Notes: generated by a model from the sequence alone, not told the origin. A stretch of DNA of 64,000 nucleotides from Myxococcus stipitatus DSM 14675 (GCF_000331735.1 NC_020126.1:3286001-3350000), one strand, 5' to 3'. Shown: positions 16,402 to 26,246, counted from the stretch's first letter. Numbers and translations: made by a program.

Positions 16402-18018
16402 TCAAGTGCTGGTGATGGAGAGGTTGAAGTTGTAGCTCTCGGGCGCGTCGTCATCGCTCAGCCGGTAGCCCGTGAGCACCACGACGTAGGTCTTGCCGGC
16501 CTGGCTGGGGAAGCTGAACGACTCCTCCCCAGTGACGGTGTCGTCCTTGTCCCCCACCTTCGTGCCGTTCTGGAGCGCCAGGATGCCCACGTCGTCGACG
16601 GAGCTGGCGGTGACCTTCACCAGCCCGCCCGTGCCCGTGAAGACGTAGTAGCGGTTCTGCGACCGGCGGTTGTGCGCCGCCCCGCTCTGGAGCGTGCCGG
16701 AGGTGCTGAACGGCAGGCCGCTCAGCTGGGTGTACATGCTCACCAGGTCCGAATCGCCATCGCCCCAGGTGGAGCGAATCGAGCCGATGCGGTAGTGCGC
16801 GGCCAGCGTGTCCACCGCCGACGCGTTGACGCCCGGCTGGGCCTTGAGGCCGTGGATGAACGAGCCGATGGTCGTCACGCCCGCCGTCGTCTTCTGCGGC
16901 CCCACGAGCACGTCGTACAGGACGCCCAGGTTGAGGGTCACCTGGTCATAGGTGGACTCCGTGACGGTGGTGCCGTCATGCAGGTCATAGAGGAAGCGCA
17001 TGACGCTGAACTCGGAGAAGACGCCCGGGTTCGTGTCATCCGTGGGGACGGGCGCGCTCTCCATGTCGAAGCCGAACGCGACCAGGCTGCCCCGGTTCCA
17101 GAGCGTGTCGACGTAGACGGAGGTGGGCAGGAGGATGGCGGAGAGCGCGTTGCCGTAGCCCTCGCCGAACGCGATGCGCGGGTCCAGGAGGTCCCCCGAG
17201 CTGTGGGAGCCGCCCGGGTTGTCCGAGCGCGAGAGGTTGGCCTCGAAGAAGTGCCCCCACTCGTGGACGATGACGTGGCTGTCGAACTCGTCCGTGTCCA
17301 CGCCCGCCATGCCCAGCACGTAGATTTCGTTCTCGCTCGGGGAGAAGTGCGAGGTGCCAATCTGCCCGGAGGCGGGCTGCCCGCGCTCCGGAGCATTCTT
17401 GGGGCTCCAGTTCACCTTGAGCGGCGGGAAGGGCACTGGCCGCACGGCGAGGAACGCCTGCGACGCGGTGTACATGCTGTCCAGGATGGCGAACGGCGCG
17501 GCGGCCCGCATGTTCGCGTTGTAGCCGCTGCCCGTCCAGCCGTGGCCCGCGTGCAGGTCCTGGCTCACCGCGCCGGCCTTGACCTTGAGCGAGGTGGACA
17601 CGGCCCAGATGGCGTTGTTGGAGGTGTTGTCCTCCACCTGGATGGAGGGCGTCGTCGTCTTCGCGAGCGCGGCCAACGTCACGTTGGCGCCCTCTCCGGC
17701 CGTGTACTTGAGCTCGTAGCGGCCGCTGCTGTCCGTGGTCGCCTTGCCGAGCACGGTGTTGTTCTTGCCGAGCACCTGGATGGTGACGTCGCGGACGGGC
17801 TTCACGGTGGTCTGACCGAAGCCCAGCGTCCCGCTCCGCGTCGCGGGGGAATACGAGGCAGGGACGAAGTCGTACGTCACCTTGCCACTGAGGGTGACGT
17901 CGACGGGAGGTCCTTCCTCCCCGTCATCGTCTCCTGGACAACCGAGAACCGTGAGGCCGAGCGCGACCACCAGCGTCTTGCTGGTGCGGCTCCAGACCGA
18001 TGTGCGAGACACGTACAT
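16402..18018 (-). CDS. Secreted HEWGH zinc metalloprotease lipoprotein
   Basis: A 538-residue lipoprotein (signal ending VLGCPGDD, followed by an acidic stretch). Residues ~35-130 look like a carboxypeptidase-regulatory-like beta domain (GKATTDSSGRYELKY). The metalloprotease core has HEWGH at residues 252-256 inside VIVHEWGHFFEANL, and a downstream acidic candidate third ligand in FGEGYGNALS. The C-terminal ~110 residues resemble a bacterial pre-peptidase-type beta sandwich (YYVFTGTGGLVKVTA...). A strong GGGGGAGG ribosome site fixes the start at 18018. The family is not one I can name precisely. The upstream 286 bp (18019-18304) is the divergent promoter region with the sensor kinase. Confidence 0.8.
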   Translation of the reverse strand: MYVSRTSVWSRTSKTLVVALGLTVLGCPGDDDGEEGPPVDVTLSGKVTYDFVPASYSPATRSGTLGFGQTTVKPVRDVTIQVLGKNNTVLGKATTDSSGRYELKYTAGEGANVTLAALAKTTTPSIQVEDNTSNNAIWAVSTSLKVKAGAVSQDLHAGHGWTGSGYNANMRAAAPFAILDSMYTASQAFLAVRPVPFPPLKVNWSPKNAPERGQPASGQIGTSHFSPSENEIYVLGMAGVDTDEFDSHVIVHEWGHFFEANLSRSDNPGGSHSSGDLLDPRIAFGEGYGNALSAILLPTSVYVDTLWNRGSLVAFGFDMESAPVPTDDTNPGVFSEFSVMRFLYDLHDGTTVTESTYDQVTLNLGVLYDVLVGPQKTTAGVTTIGSFIHGLKAQPGVNASAVDTLAAHYRIGSIRSTWGDGDSDLVSMYTQLSGLPFSTSGTLQSGAAHNRRSQNRYYVFTGTGGLVKVTASSVDDVGILALQNGTKVGDKDDTVTGEESFSFPSQAGKTYVVVLTGYRLSDDDAPESYNFNLSITST

Positions 18019-18304
18019 TCCGTCCTCCCCCTTCCTTTCGCCTTCAATGGGTGACGGGGCATTCTCGGTGGGTCCCCCGCGAACTTCAAACGTCGTGAGC
18101 GGTCCTTCCCGCAATGAGGCACCGGGGCCGCCCCCCAGGGATGACACCGCGCGAGGGCAGCCGGGCGAAGGGCCTGTCTCCCCGGGCTCGCGGGGCCGAC
18201 CAGCCGCCCGAGCGTGGGTTGGCGGCGCGCGAGGGAGCGCGAATCTTGGGAAGAGATGTCGCGCGCGGGGGGCGGGCGACCCCCCGGCCCATCGTCTCCT
18301 CGCC

Positions 18305-20788
18305 ATGCCCACTCCGACCGACAGCTCGAGCCCGCCGTCTCCGTGGAGGGAGGACGCCTCCCGCGCGCGGGACGAGCGCATCTTCCGCTCCGTCGTCGAC
18401 AGCATGGCGGAGGGGCTGGCGGTGGTGGACGAGCAGGGGCGACTCGTCTTCTTCAATCCCATGGCGGAGCAGCTCGTGGGCCAGGGTCCCACCGACACGC
18501 CGGTGTCCGAGTGGTCCACGCACTACGGCCTCTTCCTGCCGGACCAGGTGACGCCGTTCCCCGCGGAGGAGCTGCCCATGGCCCGGGCGCTGCGGGGTGA
18601 GTCGGTGAGCCAGGTGGAGATGTTCCTGCGCAATCCCGCCAGGCCCGCGGGGGCCTGGCTGCTGGTGAGCTGCCGTCCCATTCGAGACGCCTCGGGGGCC
18701 CCGAGGGGCGGGGTGGCCGTCTTCAACGACATCACCGGCTTCAAGCGGGCGGAGAAGGCCCTGCTCGAGAGCGAGGTGAAGTACCGGACGCTCTACAACA
18801 GCACGCCCGTGATGATGCACTCCATCGACGCCCGGGGGCGGCTGGTGAGCGTCAGCGACTGCTGGCTGTCCATGCTGGGCTACTCGCGCGAAGAGGTCAT
18901 CGGCCGCGACTCCGTGGAGTTCCTCACCGAGGCCTCCGCGCGCTTCGCCCGCGAGAAGGTGCTGCCCGCCTTCTTCGCGACGGGCGTCTGCCGGGACGTG
19001 CCGTACCAACTGGTGAAGAAGAACGGGGAGCGGCTCGACGTGCTGCTGTCGGCCATCGCGGAGCGGGATGCCTCCGGCCGGTGGGTCCGCTCGTTGGCCG
19101 TGCTGCTGGACGTGACGCAGCGCCACCGCGCGGAGGCGGCGCTCCAGCAGAGCGAGCACCAGCTGCGCGCCATCCTGGACAACGCCACCACGGTCTTCTT
19201 CCTGATGGACCCGCAAGGCCGCTACATCTTCGTGAACCGCCAGTGGGAGCGCGTCTTCCACCACACCCGCGAGGAGGTCGCCGGCAAGACGGTCCACGAC
19301 GTGTTCCCCGCGGACGTGGCCGACCGCTTCCACCAGGTGAACGAGGAGGTCCTCCTGCGCCGCATGGCGGTGACGGAGGAGCTGCGTGTCCCGCAGGTGG
19401 ATGGCACGCACACGCACATCACCCAGAAGTTCCCGCTGCTCGACGCGCGCGGGGAGCCCTATGCCGTCTGCGGCATCTCCACCGACATCACCGAGCGCAA
19501 GCGCCGGGAGGAGGCGCAGCGCTTCCTCGCGGAGGCCAGCCGGGAGCTGGGCACGTCGCTCGACTCCGCGACGACGCTCCAGCGGGTCGCGGAGCTGACC
19601 GTGCCCCGGCTCGCGGAGGTGTGTGTCGTCTTCATGCCGGAGGACGGAGCGCGGCTGCGCGCGGTGGCGGTGGCGGCACGAGACGCCGAGCGCGCCCTCC
19701 GTGTGCGTGAGTCCCTGGAGTCCCATCCGCTGGTGCCCGAGGCGCGCCATGGCCCCATCGGGGTGATGGCGACGGGGCGCTCGGAGTGTCTGCCGCTGCC
19801 CCGGGGACTCCAGGGACACGAGGGGCTGGTGGAGCTCGGCGGGCAGCCCTCGCTCTGTGTGCCGCTCCAGGCGCGAGGCCGGAACCTGGGCGTGCTGATG
19901 CTGCTGTCCCCGCGCTCCGGCCGCGGCTTCTCGTCGGAGGACGTGTCGCTGGCGGAGGAGCTGGGCCGCCGCGCCGCGTTCGCCATCGACAACGCGCAAC
20001 TCTATTGCAAGTCCCAGGAGTCCATCCGCGTCCGCGACGAGTTCCTCTCCATCGCCTCACACGAGCTGAAGACGCCGCTCACGTCCATGAAGCTGCGCAT
20101 GCAGCAGATGTCGGCCCTGCTGGAGCGCTCCCGCCACGAGTCGACGTTCGCCGCGCGGCTGTCCGGCATGCTGCTCGTCTGTGAGAGTCAGCTCGCCCGG
20201 CTGTCGCGGCTGGTGGAGCACCTGCTGGACGTCTCCCGCATCCACGAGTCGCGGCTCTCCTTGCGGCTGGAGGAGATGGACCTGGCGGCGGTGGCGCGCG
20301 AGGTGGTGGCGCACCTGAAGGAGCAGCTGGAGAAGGCGGGCTGCGAGTGGATGCTCGACGCGCCCGAGCACCTGCTGGGGCGGTGGGACAAGCTGCGGCT
20401 GGAGCAGGTGATGATGAACCTGCTCACGAACGCGGTGAAGTACGGCGCGGGGAAGCCCATCTGGGTGCGGCTGGCCCACCACGGCGAGCAGGTGTGGCTG
20501 AGCGTGGAGGACCATGGGATGGGCATCCCCCGCGAGTCCCAGGCCCGCATCTTCGAGCGCTTCGAGCGCGCGGCCTCCGCCAACTACGGCGGGCTGGGCC
20601 TGGGACTCTTCATCACCCGTCAAATCGCGGAGGCGCACGGCGGCCGGGTGTGGGTGGAGAGCGAGCCGGGGCGGGGCGCTCGCTTCGTCGTCGAGCTGCC
20701 CCAGTGGACTCACATCAGCGGGCCTTCCACCAGCCGGAGCACATCCGCCAGCACGCCCGACGCCGTCACGGCCGCGCCCGCGCCATAG
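18305..20788 (+). CDS. Cytoplasmic multi-PAS/GAF sensor histidine kinase
   Basis: An 827-residue soluble kinase with no membrane segment. Domain order: PAS (~25-140, [20 protein letters not shown]), PAS (~150-275), PAS (~280-400, with a PAC end [14 protein letters not shown]), GAF (~415-560), HisKA with the phospho-His in [17 protein letters not shown] (about residue 587), and HATPase with an N-box in [13 protein letters not shown] and G-boxes DHGMGIP and GLGLGLFI. No receiver domain or adjacent response regulator is present, so it is an orphan kinase, as is common in myxobacteria. Its last 79 bp overlap the 3' end of thrA on the opposite strand. Confidence 0.93.
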   Translation: MPTPTDSSSPPSPWREDASRARDERIFRSVVDSMAEGLAVVDEQGRLVFFNPMAEQLVGQGPTDTPVSEWSTHYGLFLPDQVTPFPAEELPMARALRGESVSQVEMFLRNPARPAGAWLLVSCRPIRDASGAPRGGVAVFNDITGFKRAEKALLESEVKYRTLYNSTPVMMHSIDARGRLVSVSDCWLSMLGYSREEVIGRDSVEFLTEASARFAREKVLPAFFATGVCRDVPYQLVKKNGERLDVLLSAIAERDASGRWVRSLAVLLDVTQRHRAEAALQQSEHQLRAILDNATTVFFLMDPQGRYIFVNRQWERVFHHTREEVAGKTVHDVFPADVADRFHQVNEEVLLRRMAVTEELRVPQVDGTHTHITQKFPLLDARGEPYAVCGISTDITERKRREEAQRFLAEASRELGTSLDSATTLQRVAELTVPRLAEVCVVFMPEDGARLRAVAVAARDAERALRVRESLESHPLVPEARHGPIGVMATGRSECLPLPRGLQGHEGLVELGGQPSLCVPLQARGRNLGVLMLLSPRSGRGFSSEDVSLAEELGRRAAFAIDNAQLYCKSQESIRVRDEFLSIASHELKTPLTSMKLRMQQMSALLERSRHESTFAARLSGMLLVCESQLARLSRLVEHLLDVSRIHESRLSLRLEEMDLAAVAREVVAHLKEQLEKAGCEWMLDAPEHLLGRWDKLRLEQVMMNLLTNAVKYGAGKPIWVRLAHHGEQVWLSVEDHGMGIPRESQARIFERFERAASANYGGLGLGLFITRQIAEAHGGRVWVESEPGRGARFVVELPQWTHISGPSTSRSTSASTPDAVTAAPAP

Positions 20789-23166
20789 CCTCGGATGACC
20801 AGCGGCGTGGGGCTGTAGCGCTCCGAGAGGAAGCTCAGCGCGTTCTCGCCGCCCTTCACCGCCGCCAGCGGGTTCTCCAGGGGCACCGCCTTGAGGCCCA
20901 CCGCGCAGCCGTCGGGCCCCACGCTGCCCACGTAGCGCAGCACCTGTCCCTCGTCGCGCAGGCGCTCCACGCGGCGCTGGAAGGCCGCGTCGATGCTCGG
21001 CAGCCGCGCGAGGAACGCGTCGAGGGGGCCGGAGGCATCGAAGTCCCCGGGCAGGAGCGACTCGAGCGACACCTGCTCCAGCTCCATCTCGCGCCCCAGC
21101 TCTCGCGCGAGGATGAGCACCTTGCGCGCCACGTCCGTGCCCTGCAGGTCATCGCGAGGGTCCGGCTCCGTGAAGCGCTTCTCCATGGCGGTGCCCACGG
21201 CCTGGGACAGCGGCACGCCCTGCTCCGTCAGGCCCAGGATGAAGGACAGCGAGCCGGAGAGGATGCCGTCGATGCGGTGCACCTGGTCTCCGGTGCGCAG
21301 CATGTTCTTGAGCGTGTCGATGACGGGCAGGGCCGCGCCCACGTTCGTCTCGTACAGGAAGCGCCGCTGGTGGCGGGAGGCCGTCTCGCGGATGGCGCGC
21401 CAGTGGGCCATGCGCCCCGCGTTGGCCTTCTTGTTCGCGGTGACGACGTGGAGCCCGGACGCGAGGAGGGACGGGTACGCGAGCGCCACGTCCTCGCTGC
21501 TGGTGCAGTCCACGAAGATGGGCCGGCCGGGACGCTTCGTGCGCGCCTGCTCGCGGAAGGACTCCAGCGAGGCGGGCACGTGGGAGGACTCCAGCCGCTC
21601 CTTCCAGTGCTCCAGGGGGATGCCCGCCGCTTCGATGAGTCCGTGGCGGCTGTTGGAGAGGGCGCACACGCGCAGGTCCACGCCCTGGGCCTTGAGGTGT
21701 GGGGCCTGCTGGCGAAGCTGGCGCATCAGCTCCCCGCCCACGCTGCCCACGCCCGCCACCAGCAACTCCACCACCTCCGTGGTGCCGAAGTACCGGTGGT
21801 GCACATGGCCCATGGCCCGGGGGCCGTCCGCTTCGGTGATGACGGCGGAGATGCTGCGCTCGCTGGAGCCCTGGGCAATGGCCGCGATGCTGCAACCGAC
21901 TTCGGCCAGGCCCTTGAAGAACGTGCCGGCCACGCCCACCCGGTGGCGCATGCCGTCGCCCACGATGCTGAGCACCGCGAGCTGGCCCTGGCTTTCGATG
22001 GTGTCGACCTTGCCGGCCTCGCGCTCCACCTCGAACTCGGACTCGAGCGCTTGCACGGCGGCGGCGGACTCGGACTGCTGCACGCAGAAGCTGATGGAGC
22101 ACTCGCTGGAGCCCTGGGTGATGAGCACCACGGAGATGCCGGTGCGCGCCATGGCGGCGAAGACGCGCGCGGCGGTGCCGGGGACCCCCTTGAGTCCCGC
22201 TCCGGCGATGTTGATGAGCGCCACGTCCTTGAGGAAGGACAGGCCTCGCACCGGGTGGTCGGGCGGCGCCGCGGCGTCCGTGACGAGGGTGCCCGGGTGC
22301 TCGGGGCGGAAGCTGTTGCACACGCGCACGGGGATGCCGCGCTCGCGGGCGGGGGAGATCGTCTTCGGGTGGAGCACCTTGGCGCCGAAGTACGCCAGCT
22401 CCATGGCCTCCTCGAAGCTCACCTCCGCCAGCGGGAAGGCCTCCGGGACGATGCGTGGGTCGGCGCTGTAGATGCCATCCACGTCGGTCCAGATCTCCAG
22501 CAGCTGCGCATCCAGCGCGGCGGCGGCCAGCGCGGCCGAGTAGTCCGAGCCTCCCCGTCCCAGCGACATCGTCTTGCCGCGCTCGTCGCCGCCGAAGAAG
22601 CCGGGCATCAGCATCAACCCGGGGCCCTGGGCGTCGCGCAGCGGCGCGAAGCGGGCGCGAATCTCGTCCATGCGCGGCGTGGCCTGGAGCGGGTCCCCGG
22701 AGCAGATGAGCATCTCCCGAGGCTCCACCGTGTGCGGCGCCAGCTTGCGCGCGGCCATCAGCGCCTCCAGCAGCAGGCACGAGGCGCGCTCACCCAGGCC
22801 GGACAGGTGGGCCAGCACGGAGGGCGAGCACTCACGCAGCAGCCCCACGCCCTGGAGCAGCCCGCGCAGCTCGGTGGAGATGGCCGCGAGTCCGAGCTCC
22901 AGGGGGACGAGCGCGAGCGCGTCTCCCGCCGCGAGCTCCCGGGCGATGGTGAGGTGGGTCTGCTCGAAGCGGGACAGCGCGGAGTCCACCTCGCCGCCTT
23001 CCTGCGCGAGCTTCGCGGACTCGACGAGCAGGTTGGTGATGCCGGAGACGGCCGAGGCCACCACCATGACCCGAGTCTCCCTCCGGGCGCCTTCGACCAG
23101 CTCCACCACGCGCCGCAGCTGCGCGGTGCCGCCGACGCTGGTCCCTCCGAATTTCATCACGCGCAT
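20710..23166 (-). CDS. thrA: Bifunctional aspartokinase / homoserine dehydrogenase I
   Basis: An 818-residue fusion catalysing the first (aspartate to aspartyl phosphate) and third (aspartate semialdehyde to homoserine) steps of threonine biosynthesis. The kinase domain starts at [13 protein letters not shown] and includes GRGGSDYSA. Two ACT regulatory domains lie at ~310-460 ([32 protein letters not shown]). The homoserine dehydrogenase begins near residue 470 ([14 protein letters not shown]) and has [12 protein letters not shown] and [11 protein letters not shown]. The length matches ThrA of enterobacteria (about 820). Expression is controlled by the Thr leader and attenuator upstream. No thrB or thrC gene is adjacent. 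Confidence 0.97.
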   Translation of the reverse strand: MRVMKFGGTSVGGTAQLRRVVELVEGARRETRVMVVASAVSGITNLLVESAKLAQEGGEVDSALSRFEQTHLTIARELAAGDALALVPLELGLAAISTELRGLLQGVGLLRECSPSVLAHLSGLGERASCLLLEALMAARKLAPHTVEPREMLICSGDPLQATPRMDEIRARFAPLRDAQGPGLMLMPGFFGGDERGKTMSLGRGGSDYSAALAAAALDAQLLEIWTDVDGIYSADPRIVPEAFPLAEVSFEEAMELAYFGAKVLHPKTISPARERGIPVRVCNSFRPEHPGTLVTDAAAPPDHPVRGLSFLKDVALINIAGAGLKGVPGTAARVFAAMARTGISVVLITQGSSECSISFCVQQSESAAAVQALESEFEVEREAGKVDTIESQGQLAVLSIVGDGMRHRVGVAGTFFKGLAEVGCSIAAIAQGSSERSISAVITEADGPRAMGHVHHRYFGTTEVVELLVAGVGSVGGELMRQLRQQAPHLKAQGVDLRVCALSNSRHGLIEAAGIPLEHWKERLESSHVPASLESFREQARTKRPGRPIFVDCTSSEDVALAYPSLLASGLHVVTANKKANAGRMAHWRAIRETASRHQRRFLYETNVGAALPVIDTLKNMLRTGDQVHRIDGILSGSLSFILGLTEQGVPLSQAVGTAMEKRFTEPDPRDDLQGTDVARKVLILARELGREMELEQVSLESLLPGDFDASGPLDAFLARLPSIDAAFQRRVERLRDEGQVLRYVGSVGPDGCAVGLKAVPLENPLAAVKGGENALSFLSERYSPTPLVIRGYGAGAAVTASGVLADVLRLVEGPLM

Positions 23167-23240
23167 GGTGGCACCTGGAGACGTGAGGCGTGGCCGGGGG
23201 CGGGGGAGTGCGTCGTCGTCGTCGAGGTTTGCGTCTTCAT
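23157..23240 (-). CDS. Second Thr-rich mini-ORF overlapping the thrA start
   Basis: A 27-codon ORF ([12 protein letters not shown]...) with six Thr among its first ten residues. It begins after the attenuator terminator, has AGGA upstream, and its stop codon lies just inside the thrA coding sequence in another frame (thrA ATG at 23166). This geometry suggests translational coupling to thrA. In the RNA, CACGC (23192-23188) could pair with GCGTG (23162-23158) across the thrA start, a possible but unproven sequestering stem. Confidence 0.5.
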   Translation of the reverse strand: MKTQTSTTTTHSPAPGHASRLQVPPCA

Positions 23241-23268
23241 GGGGGTTCCTGGTGGGTGTGGAGGAGGG

Positions 23269-23303
23269 AAAACAAAAAAGCCCCGCGCCGGGGAGCGCGG
23301 GGC
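23269..23303 (-). terminator. thrA attenuator: intrinsic terminator
   Basis: On the minus strand a perfect 9-bp stem (GCCCCGCGC / GCGCGGGGC) with a 6-nt loop is followed by TTTTTTGTTTT, a textbook Rho-independent terminator placed between the Thr leader peptide and thrA. Its 5' arm can alternatively pair with GCGCGGG just before the leader stop codon (antiterminator). Confidence 0.88.
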
Positions 23304-23330
23304 CAGTTCGGAAGCACTTCCAGTTCCGAG

Positions 23331-23459
23331 CTAGACCTCCCGCGCTCCGCGGGTAGTCGTCGTCGTCGTGGTCGTGCGAGGGGTGGTGAAGGACAGGGTC
23401 GACGCGCGAACGAAGGCCAGGGACGTCTGTCCCGGGGCCCGCGTGGTGTCGAGGCGCAT
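23331..23459 (-). CDS. thrL: thr operon leader peptide
   Basis: A 42-residue ORF with 14 Thr, including eight consecutive Thr codons at residues 29-36, ending in TAG 28 bp before the terminator stem. This is the expected form of a threonine attenuation leader. It carries no run of Ile codons, unlike the enterobacterial leader, so it should sense charged tRNA-Thr alone. The Thr run is followed by a hairpin (CCCGCG gag CGCGGG) whose second arm can pair with the terminator's first arm. The ribosome site is weak. Confidence 0.85.
   Translation of the reverse strand: MRLDTTRAPGQTSLAFVRASTLSFTTPRTTTTTTTTRGAREV
23338..23353 (-). promoter_or_regulatory. thr attenuator: pause hairpin / antiterminator arm
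   Basis: CCCGCG (23353-23348), loop GAG, and CGCGGG (23344-23339) form the 1:2 hairpin overlapping the end of the Thr codon run. A ribosome stalled on the Thr codons would mask segment 1 and free segment 2 (GCGCGGG) to pair over 7 bp with CCCGCGC in the terminator, preventing termination. Confidence 0.7.
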
Positions 23460-23500
23460 GTCGTTCACGAATCGGAACGCTGACCGATGAGCCCGGTGCG

Positions 23501-23506
23501 AGTCAA
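23501..23506 (-). promoter_or_regulatory. Possible -35 box upstream of the thr leader
   Basis: TTGACT on the minus strand lies 41 bp before the leader ATG. No good -10 box is found at 16-18 bp spacing, so this is a weak call. Confidence 0.2.
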
Positions 23507-23532
23507 GCCACCCTCCCGGGCAGGCGAGCGGC

Positions 23533-25113
23533 TCAGCCGCTCGATTCGTCCCACTCCACCCGGTGGAGCACCAGGGGTTCGTCCTTCCCCTTGACCCGGG
23601 TGGGAGGCAGCGGCGTCAGGGGCCGGCGCGACTGCTTGAGCCGTGTGCGCGTGGACTCGGAGAGGACGATCTCTCCGGCGCGGGCGACCCCACACACGCG
23701 GCTGGCCACGTTGGTGACGTCGCCCAGGGTGGCGTACTGGAGGTAGCGCTCCGAGCCGATGTTGCCCGCGGCGGCGGGGCCGCTGTTGAGGCCCACGTGG
23801 ATGCGCAGCTCGGGATGTCCTCTGGCGAGCAGTCGGGCGTTGAGCCCTTGCAGGTCGCGCTGCATGTCCACCGCGGCGCGCAGGGCCCGGTCCGCGTCGT
23901 CGCTGCGCGAGAAGGGCGCGCCCCACACGGCCATCAGCGCGTCGCCGATGTACTTCTCCAACGTCCCCTCGTGGCGGAACACGGCGTCCGCCATCACCGG
24001 GAAGTACGCGTTGAGCATGTCCACCACCTCCCGGGGACGCAGGCTGGAGGACAGGGAGGTGAACTCGGAGATGTCCGCGAAGAGCACCGTCACCTCCGTC
24101 TCCACCACGTCCAGCGCTCCACCGGGAGACATCTGGAGGCGGCGCACCACGTCGGGCGGGAAGAAGCGCAGGTACGTGTTGCGCAGCACGGCCTCCTCTT
24201 CCAGCCGCTGCGCCAGCCGCACGTTGTCGATGGCCGCGGCCGCCTGGTTGGCGAACGCGGTGAGGAACTCCAGGTCCGCCTCCGTGAAGAGTCCGCCTCG
24301 CGAGCGGTTGTCCACGTACAGCACGCCCAGCCGCGCGTCGCGAGAGCGCAGCGGCACGCACATGGCGGAGTGGATGGACTGCGTGTGGATGGAGTCGGCG
24401 CTGTTCAGCCGGAGGTCTCGCAGGGCGTTGGAGTAGAGGGCCGCCAGGCCATTCGTGTGCACGGAGTCCACGATGCTCTGGCTGAAGAAGTGCCCTTGCG
24501 AGGGCCGCTGACCATCGGCCGAGCGCGCCACGCGAGGGCGCAGGCCGCCGGTGGCCTCGTCCTCGAGCAGCACCGCCGCGCGGTCCACGTCGAGGATGCG
24601 GAAGACGAGCTGGAGGATGCGCTCCAGCAGCGTGTCGAGCGGGACGGGCGAGGCGAGGAGCTGGGCCACGGCGAGCAACACCTGGAACCGCTCCCGCGTG
24701 GTGTCGCCCTCCGTCGAGGGGCGGACCTTCAGCCGGGGCGACTCCAGCAGGGTCTCCCGGGAGGACAGCGAGAAGCGGGTCTCCAGCGTCCGGGTGTGCA
24801 AGGGGCTCAGCGTCTTCTCGGCGTCTTCGCCACCGGCGAGGAGCTGGAACCACACCTCTCCGCACCGGAAGGTGTCCCCCACCTGGAGCTCGCGGCGCTC
24901 CACGCGGGTGTCTCCGACGAAGGTGCCGTTCTTGCTCTCCTGGTCCACGAGCAGCACGCGAGCGCCCTCGCGCTCCAGCCGTGCATGTCGCCGCGACAGG
25001 CTCTTGTGGAGCACGCAGACGGAGCACACGTCGGTGCGGCCGATGGTGGTGGTGCCCTCGGGCAAGAGGAGCTCCTGTTCGCCTTCCCGCCCGGGGTTGA
25101 GGATGAGGCGCAT
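23533..25113 (-). CDS. FHA-GAF-class III adenylate cyclase
   Basis: A 526-residue signalling protein. An FHA domain (~20-90; TIGRTDVC, LSRRHARLE, KNGTFVG) should bind phosphothreonine peptides. A GAF domain (~135-310) follows, then a class III nucleotide cyclase domain (~335-500). Cyclase residues are complete: metal Asp in LFADISEFTS and in KYIGDALM, adenine-selecting Lys in EKYIGD and Asp in TLGD, and transition-state Asn/Arg in DVTNVASRV. Synthesis of cAMP is therefore predicted. The start is preceded by TACCAT rather than a Shine-Dalgarno. It lies upstream of the thr leader on the same strand, but probably is a separate unit. Confidence 0.92.
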   Translation of the reverse strand: MRLILNPGREGEQELLLPEGTTTIGRTDVCSVCVLHKSLSRRHARLEREGARVLLVDQESKNGTFVGDTRVERRELQVGDTFRCGEVWFQLLAGGEDAEKTLSPLHTRTLETRFSLSSRETLLESPRLKVRPSTEGDTTRERFQVLLAVAQLLASPVPLDTLLERILQLVFRILDVDRAAVLLEDEATGGLRPRVARSADGQRPSQGHFFSQSIVDSVHTNGLAALYSNALRDLRLNSADSIHTQSIHSAMCVPLRSRDARLGVLYVDNRSRGGLFTEADLEFLTAFANQAAAAIDNVRLAQRLEEEAVLRNTYLRFFPPDVVRRLQMSPGGALDVVETEVTVLFADISEFTSLSSSLRPREVVDMLNAYFPVMADAVFRHEGTLEKYIGDALMAVWGAPFSRSDDADRALRAAVDMQRDLQGLNARLLARGHPELRIHVGLNSGPAAAGNIGSERYLQYATLGDVTNVASRVCGVARAGEIVLSESTRTRLKQSRRPLTPLPPTRVKGKDEPLVLHRVEWDESSG

Positions 25114-25123
25114 GGAGCGCGGG

Positions 25124-25129
25124 ATGGTA
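25124..25129 (-). promoter_or_regulatory. Putative -10 hexamer (TACCAT) of the FHA-cyclase gene
   Basis: TACCAT lies 10 nt before the ATG at 25113 on the minus strand, with no Shine-Dalgarno, suggesting a leaderless or near-leaderless transcript. Confidence 0.3.
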
Positions 25130-25325
25130 CACCCGCGGCTGGACCCTCCGAAGGAAGTGGCCGGAAGGCCCCGGTGCTCGCGAGGCGGCGGCGACCCGGG
25201 AGCAATCCGCCCCTCGGGAACCGCTGGGCTCGGGCCCGCGAGGGTGTGGATTGGCGCGTTCGTTCAAGCCCGCTCGGGCCCGCGTCCCTACCGTGGCGAG
25301 GAAGCCATCACTCCGGAGGACTCGC

Positions 25326-26246
25326 ATGGACGCGCCCGCTTCGCCCTGGTCTGCCCCCTGTCGCTTCAGGCTCATGCCTCCGGGGTGGTGGCTCTCGCTC
25401 GTGCTCATGGGGCTCGCGGGCGCGTGGGGTTGCGCCACACCGCCGGCACGGCGCGTCGTGTTTCCTTCCGCGCCGCTCTCCGCCACGGAGGTCCAGGCGC
25501 CTGGGACGGTGTTGATGGTCCTCTCCGCCGCGTCCGCGCAGACGCTCGCGGATGGGAGCACGCGTGCGACGGGGGTGTTCCTGAATGAGTTCTATGAGCC
25601 CTATCGAGCGCTCCTCGACGCGGGCTACGACGTGGTGCTCGCGACGCCGGGAGGCCAGCCGCCGGAGTTCGACCCGGAGGGCATGAAGCCGTCGTACTGG
25701 GAGGACCATCCGGAGGCGCTCGCCGAGGCCCAGGCGCTGGTGACGCGGCTGCCCGCGCCGCTCTCCCTGTCGGAGGTCCGCGAACGCGCGGAGACGTTCC
25801 AGGCGCTCCTCGTTCCAGGAGGGCAGGGCGTCATGGTGGACCTGCTGGGGGACGCGGACCTGCACGGGTTGCTGGTCGACTTCGGGGCCACTTCGCGTCC
25901 GGTGGGGCTGGTGTGCCATGCGCCCGCGCTCCTGGCGCGTCTGTCCGCGGAGCAGAGTCCGTTCTCCGGGCGGCGCGTCACCTCCGTCTCGGGCTTCGAG
26001 GAGTGGTACATCGAGACGTTCGTCATGGGGGCGCGCGCGCAGGTGCGAGGCATCGGCTCGGGGCTCGAGGACGCGGGGTTCCATCACGAGACGGCCTTTC
26101 CTGGCCGCTCGCGGGCCGTGCGAGACTGCAACCTGGTGACGAGCCAGAACCCCTTCTCCGGCACGGACTTCAATGCCCTCTTCCTCGCGGCGCTCACGGA
26201 CTGGCGCAACGCGGGCCGGTGCGAGCAGGACGCCTCGCCTCGATGA
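25326..26246 (+). CDS. DJ-1/PfpI-family lipoprotein
   Basis: A 306-residue protein of the DJ-1/PfpI superfamily (Hsp31/glyoxalase III-like). The likely nucleophile elbow is GLVCHAPALL, with the Glu of the family near FNEFYEPY/DPEG motifs. An N-terminal membrane segment ends in a lipobox (GAWGCATP), so it is probably an exported lipoprotein, which is unusual for this mostly cytoplasmic family. The ATG at 25326 has a good GGAGG site. Its 3' end is partly duplicated downstream (26301-26390), indicating a former tandem copy. Confidence 0.82.
   Translation: MDAPASPWSAPCRFRLMPPGWWLSLVLMGLAGAWGCATPPARRVVFPSAPLSATEVQAPGTVLMVLSAASAQTLADGSTRATGVFLNEFYEPYRALLDAGYDVVLATPGGQPPEFDPEGMKPSYWEDHPEALAEAQALVTRLPAPLSLSEVRERAETFQALLVPGGQGVMVDLLGDADLHGLLVDFGATSRPVGLVCHAPALLARLSAEQSPFSGRRVTSVSGFEEWYIETFVMGARAQVRGIGSGLEDAGFHHETAFPGRSRAVRDCNLVTSQNPFSGTDFNALFLAALTDWRNAGRCEQDASPR

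Noticed and set aside
20347..23334. A 995-codon open frame on the plus strand opposite thrA, and similar long antisense frames opposite other genes (for example 1977-3953, 5292-7142, 49946-52198).
   Set aside because: Long antisense frames are expected in GC-rich DNA with strong third-position bias. Their proteins are rich in Arg, Gly, His and Ala and show no motifs, while the opposite strand encodes a recognisable protein.
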